DNA of 64,000 nt from Nocardiopsis algeriensis (lineage in GTDB: Bacteria; Actinomycetota; Actinomycetes; Streptosporangiales; Streptosporangiaceae), in NCBI RefSeq assembly GCF_014203695.1, contig NZ_JACHJO010000006.1:1-64000 (forward strand), given 5' to 3'. Both the position numbers and the translations under genes were made by a program. Positions 1 to 11,872 of this stretch are shown one piece after another; position 1 is the stretch's first letter; each line of letters starts with the position of its first letter. The notes beneath the pieces were generated by a model. The model was not told the origin of the DNA. It did no database searches and saw nothing but the letters and a program-made list of their open reading frames with translations.

Positions 1-43
1 GGTACTGCCCTGTGGTGGGGTGGGAGAGTAGGTTGCTGCCACG
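1..43 (+). rRNA. rrf: 5S ribosomal RNA, 3' end only
   Basis: The first bases carry the conserved 3' part of bacterial 5S rRNA: GGTACTGCC, then TGGGAGAGTAGG, then a closing helix strand ending near TGCTGCCA. The 5' two thirds lie outside the window. Two intrinsic terminators follow at once, as expected for the end of an rrn operon. The exact 3' end (about base 41-43) is estimated. Confidence 0.75.
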
Positions 44-52
44 GTTTTTCTT

Positions 53-89
53 GAGGGGGGTCGTCTTTGCGGGCGGCCCCTCTTTTTTT
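53..89 (+). terminator. First intrinsic terminator of the rrn operon
   Basis: GAGGGG at 53-58 pairs with CCCCTC at 77-82, and a run of seven T follows (83-89). This is a classical rho-independent terminator just after 5S rRNA. A U-tract this long is uncommon in such GC-rich genomes. Confidence 0.8.
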
Positions 90-102
90 GTGTGTTGTGT
101 GT

Positions 103-131
103 GGGGGGTCCTGGCGGGCCCCCCTTTTTTT
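103..131 (+). terminator. Second intrinsic terminator of the rrn operon
   Basis: GGGGGGTCC at 103-111 pairs with GGGCCCCCC at 116-124 around a TGGC loop, followed by seven T (125-131). It repeats the design of the terminator 50 bases upstream and protects the convergent ogt gene from rRNA read-through. Confidence 0.8.
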
Positions 132-176
132 GTTGTGTGCCTGGTCCCCGCCCGGGGTGTTCGGGCCGGGCGCTCT

Positions 177-755
177 CTAGCGCCTCCGGCCCGTCTCCAG
201 GTGCAGCAGGTACTGCTTCCGCTCCAGTCCTCCCGCGTAGCCCGTCAGGGTTCCGTTGGCCCCGATCACCCGGTGGCAGGGCACGATGATGCTGATCGGG
301 TTCCTCCCATTGGCCGTCCCCACCGCGCGAGAGGCCGTGGGGCGTCCCAGCTCCGCGGCCAGTTCGCCGTAGCTCGCGGTCTCTCCGTACGGGATCGTGG
401 TCAGGGCCTTCCAGACCCGCAGCTGCCACTCGGTTCCCGCCGGCGCCAGGGCCAGGTCGAACTCCCGCAGAGTTCCCGCGAAGTACGCCTCCAGCTGCGC
501 GACGGCGTCGCGAAAGGCCGACGGGTCCTCCCGCCACTCCGGCGGGACCTCTCTCCGGACGTTCTCCTTCCCCTGTGTGTGGACGCTGCTCAGCGACTCC
601 CCGTCGCCGGTCAGGAGAAGTTCTCCCAGAGGTGACGGCATCCGCGTGTAGCGCGTCGGTCCGTCCAGAAGGGGGCGGAACTCGACCGCGGGTGTTCTCC
701 TCGGCTCGGCCGTCGCCACCTCGATCGGGAGTGCCTCCTGCGTACCCTTGCTCAT
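177..755 (-). CDS. ogt: Methylated-DNA-[protein]-cysteine S-methyltransferase (Ogt type)
   Basis: This 192-residue suicide repair enzyme removes methyl groups from O6-methylguanine by transferring them to its own cysteine. The active-site motif PCHRV is present with the acceptor Cys near residue 160, preceded by the DNA-binding segment ([24 protein letters not shown]). An N-terminal RNase H-like methyltransferase subdomain occupies about residues 35-105. The ATG at 755 lies inside the stop codon of the upstream Ada/AlkA gene (ATGA overlap at 752-755), so the two are translationally coupled and form a methylation-damage operon. The stop codon lies 46 bases from the convergent rrn terminators. 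Length and motifs are normal for the family. Confidence 0.95.
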   Translation of the reverse strand: MSKGTQEALPIEVATAEPRRTPAVEFRPLLDGPTRYTRMPSPLGELLLTGDGESLSSVHTQGKENVRREVPPEWREDPSAFRDAVAQLEAYFAGTLREFDLALAPAGTEWQLRVWKALTTIPYGETASYGELAAELGRPTASRAVGTANGRNPISIIVPCHRVIGANGTLTGYAGGLERKQYLLHLETGRRR

Positions 756-2197
756 CTCTCGTTCCTCTCGCCGAGGCAGGCCCACATCAGGTGGGTTGCG
801 TACGAGCGCCACGGGCTCCAGTGCCCCGTGGCCGGTGCCTCTTCCGAGGCCAAGGTCTTGCGCAGTCCCTGGCGGACCCCCAGGTCCGTCGCCAGGAACA
901 CGTCCGGGTCGCCCAGGCCCCGCATACGGATGTAACCAGCCGTCCACGGCCCGATTCCCCGCAGTGCCACCAGCCGCCGCTCCGTCTCGTCGCGGTCGCA
1001 GCCCGGGCCCAGGTCCACGTGGCCGGAGGCGACGGCCTCGGCCAGTCGGACCACCGTACCGGCGCGGGCGGACGGAAGGGGGAGGTCCTCCGGGGAGAGG
1101 GCGGCCAGCACCTTCGGCTCGGGGAAGGTGTGGGTCAGGCCGCCCGTGCGCAGCCCCGGCTCCAGGGGCCGGCCGACATCGGCGACGATCCGGCCTGCCA
1201 GGGTGCGCGCCGCCCGCACGGAGACCTGCTGACCCAGGACCGCACGTACCGCCAGTTCCGCCGGGTCGCTGTGGCCCGGGGCGCGGATGCCCGGATGGGC
1301 GCGGACGACCGGGGCCAGGGCCGGGTCCGCGCCGAGCACGTCCGACACCGCCCTGGGGTCCGCGTCCAGGTCGAGCAGCCGACGGCACCGGCGCACCGCG
1401 CTCGCCAGGTCGCGGGTGTCCGTGAGCCGCAGGCGGCACAGCACGTGGTTCTCCCCCTCCCACAGCTCTGCCGTGCCCCGGCCGTGGGGAAGGGTGAGGG
1501 TGCGCCGGTAGACGCCGTCCGCGTACTCCTCGATGCCGGGGACGGCGCGCTCGCCGAGAAAGGCCAAGGTCCGGGCCAGGTCGGCGGGCTCGCGGTAGGA
1601 CAGGCGCAGTGTGATCGCGCCCGCGGTGCCGCCCGGCCGCACCCGGACCCGTCCGCGCATCTCCGTGGGGGAGTGGCCGAACACCGCCCGCACCGTCTCG
1701 TTGAACTGGCGCACACTCGCGAACCCCGACGCGAACGCGATGTCGCTCATGGGCATGTTCGTGGTCTCGATCAGCGTGCGTGCCGTCTGCGCCCGCTCGG
1801 TGCGGGCCAGGGCCAGGGGGCCGGCGCCGAGCTCCGCGGTCAGCAGGCGGCCCAGCTGCCGCTCGCTGTACCCCACTGCCGACGCCAGCCCTCCGACCCC
1901 GCCCCGGTCGACGGCGCCGTCGCGGATGAGGCGCATGGCCCGGCCGACCGCGTCGGCACGCAGGTCCCACTCGGGGGATCCGGGGGTCAGGTCCGGGCGG
2001 CAGCGCTTGCAGGCGCGGAAACCCGCCTCCTGCGCCGCCGCGGCGGTGGGTACGAAGGAGACGTTGTCCCGCAGCGGGGTGCGTGCCGGGCAGCTGGGCC
2101 GGCAGTAGATCCCGGTGGTGCGCACGGCCGTGTAGAACACCCCGTCGAAGCGGGCGTCCCTGCTCTGCACGGCGCGGTAGCGCTGGTCGTCGTCCAT
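752..2197 (-). CDS. Ada-type regulator fused to AlkA DNA-3-methyladenine glycosylase II
   Basis: This 481-residue fusion combines the Ada N-terminal domain, an AraC-type HTH and an AlkA glycosylase. The Ada zinc module (about residues 5-75) has the four cysteines in YCRPSCPA and ACKRC. The first is the expected methylphosphotriester acceptor that turns Ada into an activator. The AraC HTH is about residues 85-175. The HhH-GPD glycosylase has [20 protein letters not shown] and the catalytic Asp in FLATDLGVR near the C terminus. The Ada methyltransferase domain is absent and is replaced by AlkA; the O6-methyltransferase is supplied by the overlapping ogt gene. I infer that it senses methyl damage, activates its own operon and excises 3-methylpurines. 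Starts at 2209 or 2251 are possible; homology begins at [10 protein letters not shown], so 2197 is preferred. Confidence 0.92.
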   Translation of the reverse strand: MDDDQRYRAVQSRDARFDGVFYTAVRTTGIYCRPSCPARTPLRDNVSFVPTAAAAQEAGFRACKRCRPDLTPGSPEWDLRADAVGRAMRLIRDGAVDRGGVGGLASAVGYSERQLGRLLTAELGAGPLALARTERAQTARTLIETTNMPMSDIAFASGFASVRQFNETVRAVFGHSPTEMRGRVRVRPGGTAGAITLRLSYREPADLARTLAFLGERAVPGIEEYADGVYRRTLTLPHGRGTAELWEGENHVLCRLRLTDTRDLASAVRRCRRLLDLDADPRAVSDVLGADPALAPVVRAHPGIRAPGHSDPAELAVRAVLGQQVSVRAARTLAGRIVADVGRPLEPGLRTGGLTHTFPEPKVLAALSPEDLPLPSARAGTVVRLAEAVASGHVDLGPGCDRDETERRLVALRGIGPWTAGYIRMRGLGDPDVFLATDLGVRQGLRKTLASEEAPATGHWSPWRSYATHLMWACLGERNER

Positions 2198-2298
2198 CAC
2201 GCCATCCATGGTCGCCGACGGCCGTGCCCGGCGCTGGCGGTTTTCGGACACGGCGGCCGCCGGGGAGACCCGGAGGACGGGGACGCTGCTTCCCGGGA

Positions 2299-2574
2299 TC
2301 AGGTCTCGGCGTGCTCCCGCAGGTAACCGATGTAGACCGGCCGCAGCGCCTCCTGCACCCTCGGGTCGCTCTCCGCAGCCAGCGCCTCGTAGACGAACCC
2401 CGACAGCTGGGCCACGCTCGCCTCGCTGGCCTCCTGGTCGCCGGCCGCCGCCGTGGCGGCCGGGATCAGGCCGAGCAGCTTCCAGAAGAATTTCAGGTCC
2501 CAGCGCTCCCGGGCCAGGTCCGTGGCGCGTTCGCGAAGGTCTTCGGTGCTGAGCTGGTCGTAGTCCTCTGCCAT
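2299..2574 (-). CDS. Small conserved helical protein of unknown function
   Basis: A 91-residue acidic, mostly helical protein starting [17 protein letters not shown]. No signal peptide, membrane segment or metal motif is visible. A central stretch ([18 protein letters not shown]) is hydrophobic but short and probably a buried helix. An upstream ATG at 2583 would add three residues; the ATG at 2574 is chosen because it begins the similar-looking actinomycete small proteins. It lies about 100 bases upstream of the Ada/AlkA gene on the same strand and could share its transcript. I do not recognise its function. Confidence 0.65.
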   Translation of the reverse strand: MAEDYDQLSTEDLRERATDLARERWDLKFFWKLLGLIPAATAAAGDQEASEASVAQLSGFVYEALAAESDPRVQEALRPVYIGYLREHAET

Positions 2575-2712
2575 GGACTCCACGTACCCGTGCGCCCCGC
2601 TTCCATCCCGGCCGGCTTCCCCCGGCGGGGCCCCGGGGGGTGAGCTGCGTTACTCTTCAGGGATCACGTACTCGCACAAGGGTTCCCACAAGGAACTCCG
2701 AGGGGAGGGGCC

Positions 2713-3120
2713 ATGGCCGAGGCAGCACGGATCGTCGTTGCGAAACCGGGCCTGGACGGACACGACCGCGGGGTGAAGATCGTCGCCCGGGTGCTGCGGG
2801 ACGCCGGGGTCGAGGTCATCTACACGGGCCTGCGTCAGACCCCCGAGATGATCGTCTCGGCCGCGATCCAGGAGGACGCCGACGCGATCGGCCTGTCCGT
2901 CCTCTCCGGTGCGCACATGACCATGTTCGCCCGCGTCCTCGAACTGCTCGAGGAGAACGGGGCACAGGACATCCGGGTGTTCGGCGGCGGGATCATCCCC
3001 GACGCGGACATCGAGGAGCTGGAGCGCATGGGCGTCGCCAAGATCTTCACCCCCGGTGCTCCCACGTCGGAGATCGCCGTCTGGGTCAAGGAGAACGTGC
3101 GCCCGGCGCACGCCGCATGA
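2713..3120 (+). CDS. Stand-alone B12-binding subunit of an acyl-CoA mutase (IcmB-like)
   Basis: This 135-residue protein is a complete B12-binding domain without a catalytic domain. The signature DxHxxG is seen as DGHDRG with the cobalt-ligating His at residue 17. It is followed by LSVLSGAH (about 63-70) and GGGIIP (about 93-98), which bind the nucleotide tail. This is the layout of the small subunit of isobutyryl-CoA or methylmalonyl-CoA mutases, so it must work with a large subunit encoded elsewhere. A strong SD (GAGGGGAGG) precedes the ATG. It stands upstream of sucCD, which take up the succinyl-CoA node that methylmalonyl-CoA mutase feeds. The isobutyryl or methylmalonyl assignment cannot be made from the subunit alone. 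Confidence 0.9.
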   Translation: MAEAARIVVAKPGLDGHDRGVKIVARVLRDAGVEVIYTGLRQTPEMIVSAAIQEDADAIGLSVLSGAHMTMFARVLELLEENGAQDIRVFGGGIIPDADIEELERMGVAKIFTPGAPTSEIAVWVKENVRPAHAA

Positions 3121-3225
3121 GTGATGTTCGTCGCATGCGGGAAAAGGTGGTTCTGCCGGGGAAACACACCCTGAAGGTGTTACTTCCGGTGGCGCTCGTC
3201 ACATATTTTCTCATGTGAGGGCGGT

Positions 3226-3249
3226 CCGGAGCCACTTGTGTGGCTCCGG
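3226..3249 (+). terminator. Terminator-like hairpin after the B12-binding gene
   Basis: CCGGAGCCAC (3226-3235) and GTGGCTCCGG (3240-3249) form a perfect 10-bp stem with a TTGT loop and no U-tract, the usual actinobacterial style. A smaller hairpin, TCACAT/ATGTGA (3199-3218), precedes it. Together they separate the B12-binding gene from sucCD. Confidence 0.7.
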
Positions 3250-3393
3250 GCACCGAGGTGCACAGGGACAACGCGCCCCCGGTGTCCGGCGGCCGAATTT
3301 CGGGCGACTAAGCTTTGCGCATGTCGCGGGTGGCTGACGCTGCGGCGATCTCGATCTCTGTGAACGGCCCAGCCCCGCCAGGGCTCTGCGTCG

Positions 3394-3417
3394 TGTGACA
3401 CATGTTCATGGGTCACA
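3394..3417. promoter_or_regulatory. 24-bp near-perfect palindrome upstream of sucC
   Basis: The site reads TGTGAC-A-CATG-TT-CATG-G-GTCACA, with 20 of 24 positions symmetric. It is centred 78 bases before the sucC start. The length and symmetry fit a dimeric repressor or activator operator. The spacing between TGTGA and TCACA is too wide for a CRP or Rex box. The rest of 3250-3482 shows no gene; a half-site TGTGAAC lies at about 3360. Confidence 0.5.
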
Positions 3418-3482
3418 GCCGGATTCGGACGAGGCCACCCCGGTAGACATCCTGAGCCAGCGAGTTACAAGGACGGACCCTC

Positions 3483-4664
3483 GTGGACCTGTTCGAATAC
3501 CAGGCGAAGCAACTCTTCGCAGAGTACGGGGTTCCCGTGCCCCAGGGGAAGGTGGCGAGCACGGCCGCCGAGGCGCGTGCGATCGCCGATGAGTTCGCCG
3601 CCGCCGGCAAGCCCCGCGTCGTTGTCAAGGCGCAGGTCAAGACCGGTGGCCGCGGCAAGGCCGGCGGTGTGAAGGTCGCCGAGGGCCCCGAGGACGCCCA
3701 GGCCAAGGCCGAGCAGATCCTCGGCATGGACATCAAGGGCCACACGGTTCACCGTGTCCTGGTGGAGGAGGCCTCCGACATCGCGGAGGAGTACTACTTC
3801 TCCTTCCTGCTGGACCGCGCCAACCGCAACTTCCTCTCCATCTGCTCCGCCGAGGGCGGCATGGAGATCGAGGAGGTCGCCGAGACCAACCCCGACGCCG
3901 TCGCCAAGATCGCGATCGACCCGCTGACCGGCGCCCCCGAGGCCGTCGCCGCGGAGATCGTCAAGGCCGGCAAGCTGCCCGAGGCCGCCGCCGCGGGTGC
4001 CGCCGAGGTCATCACCAAGCTGTGGAAGGCCTTCGTCGGCAAGGACGCCACGCTCGTCGAGGTCAACCCGCTCATCCTCACCAAGGACGGCCGCGTCGTC
4101 GCCCTGGACGGCAAGGTGACCCTGGACGCGAACGCCGAGTTCCGCCAGGACCTGGAGAGCCTCGCCGTTCCCGAGGAGGGTGACCCGCTCGAGGTCGCCG
4201 CCAAGGAGAAGGGCCTCAACTACGTCAAGCTCGACGGTGAGGTCGGCATCATCGGCAACGGCGCGGGCCTGGTCATGTCCACCCTGGACGTGGTCGCCTA
4301 CGCCGGTGAGAAGTTCAACGGCGTCAAGCCCGCCAACTTCCTCGACATCGGTGGCGGCGCCTCCGCCGAGGTGATGGCCAACGGTCTCGAGATCATCCTC
4401 GGCGACCCGGCCGTCAAGAGCGTGTTCGTCAACGTCTTCGGCGGCATCACCGCCTGCGACGCCGTTGCCAACGGCATCGTCCAGGCGCTGGAGCTGCTCG
4501 AGGGCCGCGGCGAGGACGTCAGCAAGCCGCTCGTCGTCCGTCTGGACGGCAACAACGCCGAGCTGGGCCGCGAGATCCTCACCAAGCGCGCCCACCCGGC
4601 CGTGCGACAGGTCGACACGATGGACGGCGCCGCCGCTCAGGCCGCCGAGCTCGCGGCTAAGTAG
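3483..4664 (+). CDS. sucC: Succinyl-CoA synthetase (ADP-forming) beta subunit
   Basis: This 393-residue subunit forms the alpha2beta2 or alpha-beta enzyme with SucD and carries out the only substrate-level phosphorylation of the TCA cycle (succinyl-CoA + ADP + Pi). It begins [20 protein letters not shown], the classical SucC N terminus, at a GTG preceded by AAGGAC. The ATP-grasp domain spans about residues 2-230 ([18 protein letters not shown] binds nucleotide; EVNPLIL is diagnostic). The C-terminal CoA-ligase domain includes [12 protein letters not shown] and NIFGGI-type [15 protein letters not shown]. Length is normal. sucD follows after 14 bases, so the two are one operon. A palindromic operator candidate lies upstream. 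Confidence 0.97.
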   Translation: MDLFEYQAKQLFAEYGVPVPQGKVASTAAEARAIADEFAAAGKPRVVVKAQVKTGGRGKAGGVKVAEGPEDAQAKAEQILGMDIKGHTVHRVLVEEASDIAEEYYFSFLLDRANRNFLSICSAEGGMEIEEVAETNPDAVAKIAIDPLTGAPEAVAAEIVKAGKLPEAAAAGAAEVITKLWKAFVGKDATLVEVNPLILTKDGRVVALDGKVTLDANAEFRQDLESLAVPEEGDPLEVAAKEKGLNYVKLDGEVGIIGNGAGLVMSTLDVVAYAGEKFNGVKPANFLDIGGGASAEVMANGLEIILGDPAVKSVFVNVFGGITACDAVANGIVQALELLEGRGEDVSKPLVVRLDGNNAELGREILTKRAHPAVRQVDTMDGAAAQAAELAAK

Positions 4665-4678
4665 GGGACTGACACACC

Positions 4679-5557
4679 ATGGCTATCTTCCTCACCAAGG
4701 ACAGCAAGGTCCTCGTCCAGGGCATGACCGGCTCCGAGGGCACCAAGCACACCCGCCGGATGCTGGCTTCCGGTACGAACATCGTCGGCGGCGTGAACCC
4801 GCGCAAGGCGGGCCAGAGCGTCGACTTCGACGGCACCGAGGTACCGGTCTTCGGTTCCGTGGCCGACGGCATGGAGGCCACCGGGGCCGACGTCACGGTG
4901 ATCTTCGTTCCGCCGAAGTTCGCCAAGGACGCGGTCATCGAGGCGATCGACGCCGGGATCGGCCTGGCCGTCGTCATCACCGAGGGCATCCCGGTGCACG
5001 ACACCGCCGAGTTCTGGTCCTACGCCTGCTCCAAGGGCAACAAGACCCGCATCATCGGCCCCAACTGCCCCGGTCTGATCACCCCGGGCCAGTCCAACGC
5101 CGGCATCATCCCGGCCAGCATCACCAAGCCGGGCCGCATCGGCCTCGTGTCGAAGTCGGGCACGCTCACGTACCAGATGATGTACGAGCTGAGCGACATC
5201 GGCTTCTCCTCCGCCGTCGGCATCGGTGGCGACCCCATCATCGGGACCACGCACATCGACGCCCTGGCGGCCTTCGAGGCCGACCCGGACACCGACGTCA
5301 TCGTGATGATCGGTGAGATCGGCGGCGACGCCGAGGAGCGCGCGGCCGCCTTCATCAAGGAGAACGTGACCAAGCCGGTCGTCGGCTACGTCGCGGGCTT
5401 CACCGCTCCGGAGGGCAAGACCATGGGCCACGCCGGCGCCATCGTCTCGGGCTCCTCCGGCACCGCGGCCGCCAAGCAGGAGGCCCTGGAGGCCGCCGGC
5501 GTCAAGGTCGGCAAGACCCCCAGCGAGACCGCCAAGCTGGTGCGCGAGCTGTTCTGA
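4679..5557 (+). CDS. sucD: Succinyl-CoA synthetase alpha subunit
   Basis: This 292-residue partner of SucC binds CoA and carries the phosphohistidine intermediate. The N-terminal CoA-binding Rossmann domain (about 1-125) opens with [20 protein letters not shown]. The catalytic His is near residue 251 in GHAGAIVSG. The motif GPNCPG (about 122-127) is intact. A GGGGAC SD lies upstream of the ATG. A 20-bp terminator begins 10 bases after the stop, closing the sucCD operon. Confidence 0.97.
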   Translation: MAIFLTKDSKVLVQGMTGSEGTKHTRRMLASGTNIVGGVNPRKAGQSVDFDGTEVPVFGSVADGMEATGADVTVIFVPPKFAKDAVIEAIDAGIGLAVVITEGIPVHDTAEFWSYACSKGNKTRIIGPNCPGLITPGQSNAGIIPASITKPGRIGLVSKSGTLTYQMMYELSDIGFSSAVGIGGDPIIGTTHIDALAAFEADPDTDVIVMIGEIGGDAEERAAAFIKENVTKPVVGYVAGFTAPEGKTMGHAGAIVSGSSGTAAAKQEALEAAGVKVGKTPSETAKLVRELF

Positions 5558-5567
5558 CAGGCATGAA

Positions 5568-5613
5568 CGCAGCGGCCCCGCTCCACCCCTCACGGTGGAG
5601 CGGGGCCGCTGCG
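5568..5613. terminator. Bidirectional terminator between sucD and a convergent gene
   Basis: A perfect 20-bp stem (5568-5587 with 5594-5613) and a CCTCAC loop lie between sucD and the convergent DUF1707 gene ending at 5633. There is a short TTCT tail on the + strand. Confidence 0.9.
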
Positions 5614-5632
5614 TTCTCCGGAGCTCCGCGGG

Positions 5633-6115
5633 TCAGCCCTTGGTGATCTCGCCGCCTCCGCGGCGGCGGCCGCGGAGGGCGCTGACGATCCCCGGCACCA
5701 CCATCAGGCTGAAGAAGCCCAGGAACACGCTGATCGCCACGACGTTGCCGGACACGAACGTGGGTATGCCCCACACGAAGAGCAGGAACCCGGCGAAGCC
5801 CGCCAGCCCCGCCAGGCTCGGGCCCTTCTTCTCGGCCTCCTCGGCCGGGCGCCTGTCGGCCTTTCCTTCTCGGCGGACCACCGGGGAAGCGGCGCTTCCG
5901 GCCCGGCCGAGGGCGGCCGGGCGCAGATGGACGGGCAGGTCGGTGAAGAGCGGAGCCAGGTCCCGGTCGGTGACGGCGCGCAGCGCCGCGGAAGAGCGCT
6001 CCTCGTGCTCGTCCGTGGTCAGGCGGCCCTCCTGGAAAGCGGTCCGCAGCTGTGTCAGTGCCTCGTCGCGTTCTCCGTCGGAGAGCCGGTAGGGGAGGGG
6101 CTCCTGGTCTGCCAT
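5633..6115 (-). CDS. DUF1707 (SHOCT-like) membrane protein
   Basis: A 160-residue protein with an N-terminal DUF1707 motif (about residues 8-60: YRLSDGERDEALTQLRTAFQEGRLTTDEHEERSS split over a helix pair), a basic linker, then two hydrophobic segments at about 103-122 and 124-144, and a basic tail. The N domain is probably cytosolic and the C part membrane-embedded. DUF1707 proteins are common in actinomycetes and are often found next to membrane or envelope-stress genes, but their role is not established. It stands alone, convergent to sucD and divergent from the PerM-like gene. A second DUF1707 protein is at 57869-58471. Confidence 0.85.
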   Translation of the reverse strand: MADQEPLPYRLSDGERDEALTQLRTAFQEGRLTTDEHEERSSAALRAVTDRDLAPLFTDLPVHLRPAALGRAGSAASPVVRREGKADRRPAEEAEKKGPSLAGLAGFAGFLLFVWGIPTFVSGNVVAISVFLGFFSLMVVPGIVSALRGRRRGGGEITKG

Positions 6116-6247
6116 GAGATATCCGTTCGAGCGGGGTGGGGCTGACAGGTACGACGGCTCTTCCCGCCGGGAGGTTCCACTCGGAGGGCACGACACGCGT
6201 GCCCGGGGATAGGGCGGAGCATTCCGGTCCCTGGCAGCATAAGTCGG

Positions 6248-7894
6248 GTGAGTACGCCAGGATCTCCGCCCTCCGGCCCCGAACGCCCCGCGAAGCGGCC
6301 CTCGGCCTCCGCGGCCGTCGACGCCCGTCCCCTCTACGCGACCGGAGGGCTCGCGGCCGCAACCGCGGCCGCCATAGGACTGGCGGTGGCCGTCACCCTG
6401 ACCGTCACCGCGTGGGTCGCGGCCCCCCATGCGGGCCTCGGCGAGGAGATCGGCGGGGTACTGCGGGGAGCGGTGGTGGCGTGGCTGGTGAGCCACCACG
6501 TGTCGTTCACCGTCGCCGACGCCCAGATCAGCATGCTCCCCATCGGGCTGATGCTGCTGCCGGGCCTGGTGCTGTACCGGTCGGGCCGGTGGCTGGCCCG
6601 CAGTTGCGAGATCCCCCGGCTCCGGTACGTCCACCGCGCGGCACTGGCCATCGCCGGCCCCTACGCGGCGATCGCGGGAACGCTGGCGCTGGTGGCGCGC
6701 GGCGAGACCGTCGAGCCCAGCATGCCGCGCGCCCTGTTCATGGGCTTCGTCATCGCGTTCCTGGCCGGAGGGCTGGGGGCGCTGCGCCAGCTGATGGCGG
6801 ACAAGGGTGTCGCCCCCCGGGCCCTGCTGGGGCTGATGCCGGCCCGGTCGCGCTCGCTGCTGGTGGGGATGCTCGTCTCCACGGGAACGCTGCTGCTGGG
6901 CGGGCTGGTGCTGTTCGCGGTCGCGTTCGCGGTGGGATTTCCCGAAGCGGTGGAGACCACGCGGCTGCTGGCCCCCGGGCTGGTGGGCGGCGCACTGCTG
7001 ATCGTCATCCAGCTGGCCTACCTGCCCAACGCCGTGCTGTTCGCCGTGTGCTACGGCCTGGGGCCGGGGTTCGCGCTGGGAGAGGCGACGGCGGTGGCGC
7101 CCACGGGTATCTCCACGGGTCCGCTGCCGCTGCTGCCGCTGCTGGCGGCCCTGCCGGAGGACGGGGCGGCGCCGGTGGCGTCGCTGGCCGCGCTGGCGGT
7201 GCCGTTCGTCGCGGGCGCGGTGGGCGGGGTGCTCACCCAGCGCAGCGCGCCCGATCTGGTGAGCGAGGCGGCACCGCTGTGGGGGTTCGTGTGCGGTGTG
7301 ACCACGGGGGCCCTCTGCGCCGCCCTGGGCGAGCTGGCGGGCGGCTCCCTCGGGATGGAGCGCCTGAGCGACATCGGCCCGTCCGCGTGGCAGGTGGGGC
7401 TGGTGGCGGCTCTGGAGGTCGGTGCGGCCGCTGCGATCGCGGCCTGGGGTGCCAACTGGTACTACACCAGGCGCAGGAGCGGCGGCGCGGAGCCCGACGC
7501 GGCGCCCGAGGCAGAGGCGCGCCCCGCAGCGGAACTGCCCGTGGACGTCCCGGTGGGCGAGGGGCTGGCCACGGTCACCCCGCTGCGCCCCCACGGGGAG
7601 AAGGAGGAAGCGCCGGGACCGGAGGACCGGGGCGGGTTCCGGCCCGGAGGGCCCGCCCTCGGCGGCGGAGCGGAGAAGGAGGCCCGCGGGCAGGCCGTGC
7701 CGAAGGCCCGGGAGGAGAGGGCCGCCCGCAGGCAGGCCGCACGCGAGGAGCGCGCCCGGCGCCGCGCGGAGAGGAAGGCCCTTCGCGCCGACCGTCCGCG
7801 CCGGTGGCGGCGGCGGGACGCCGAGGACTCCGACGAGCTGTACGGCATCACCTACGAGGCCGAACCCGAGGAGGCCGACGCCCCCAGGAACTGA
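6248..7894 (+). CDS. PerM-like polytopic membrane protein (DUF6350 family)
   Basis: A 548-residue integral membrane protein starting at a GTG (MSTPGSPPSG). About ten hydrophobic segments fill residues 30-405, followed by a long hydrophilic Arg/Glu/Ala-rich cytosolic tail (about 410-548) that could form coiled coil. Its place downstream of sucCD matches Rv0955 (PerM) of M. tuberculosis, a cell-division-linked membrane protein, so this name is inferred from synteny and topology. The purN-purH pair that follows in many relatives is missing here; mfd is next on the other strand. An 18-bp terminator follows the stop codon. Confidence 0.8.
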   Translation: MSTPGSPPSGPERPAKRPSASAAVDARPLYATGGLAAATAAAIGLAVAVTLTVTAWVAAPHAGLGEEIGGVLRGAVVAWLVSHHVSFTVADAQISMLPIGLMLLPGLVLYRSGRWLARSCEIPRLRYVHRAALAIAGPYAAIAGTLALVARGETVEPSMPRALFMGFVIAFLAGGLGALRQLMADKGVAPRALLGLMPARSRSLLVGMLVSTGTLLLGGLVLFAVAFAVGFPEAVETTRLLAPGLVGGALLIVIQLAYLPNAVLFAVCYGLGPGFALGEATAVAPTGISTGPLPLLPLLAALPEDGAAPVASLAALAVPFVAGAVGGVLTQRSAPDLVSEAAPLWGFVCGVTTGALCAALGELAGGSLGMERLSDIGPSAWQVGLVAALEVGAAAAIAAWGANWYYTRRRSGGAEPDAAPEAEARPAAELPVDVPVGEGLATVTPLRPHGEKEEAPGPEDRGGFRPGGPALGGGAEKEARGQAVPKAREERAARRQAAREERARRRAERKALRADRPRRWRRRDAEDSDELYGITYEAEPEEADAPRN

Positions 7895-7930
7895 CCCGTG
7901 CCCGGTCCCGTGGGACGGGCCCCGGAAACG

Positions 7931-7969
7931 GAAGGCGGCCGCGGTGCCCGAGGCACCGCGGCCGCCTTC
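7931..7969. terminator. Bidirectional terminator between perM-like gene and mfd
   Basis: A perfect 18-bp stem (7931-7948 with 7952-7969) with a three-base CGA loop sits between two convergent genes. Confidence 0.9.
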
Positions 7970-7979
7970 CCCTGCGCGG

Positions 7980-11567
<3,588 letters not shown>

Positions 11568-11872
11568 AGCACCAAAGAAGGAAGTGGGTCCGTTCAGGCG
11601 GGTGGTCGCGTCCTGCACGGTGGGAGGGCGGCTGGGCGATGTGTGCCGCCGGCACCTCTCAGCCTAGCGAGTCCAGCGGTTTCGCGCGGGCAGGGTGTGG
11701 ACGGCGCGGAGCCGGGGATCCGCCCGCGTCGTCTCGGAGACGCGGGGAGGTGTTCTCATGGCAACCCCCTGTGACCTGGTTCTATTCCGTTGGGCGGAGT
11801 TCGTTCCCGGCTGCTGCCGACCGGAGGCATACGCTGGGTCCGGTCTTGCAACTCCTGTGGGAGGGGAAACGC
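11568..11872. promoter_or_regulatory. Divergent promoter region of mfd and the cysC-like gene
   Basis: These 305 bases separate two divergent genes. No convincing protein is encoded (the open frame from 11758 lacks family features) and I see no strong inverted repeat. The only clear signal is the GGGAGGGG SD at about 11859-11866 before the cysC-like GTG. Confidence 0.4.

Noticed and set aside
3394..3417. Palindrome before sucC as a CRP or Rex site
   Set aside because: TGTGA and TCACA are 14 bases apart, wider than the 6-base CRP or short Rex spacing.
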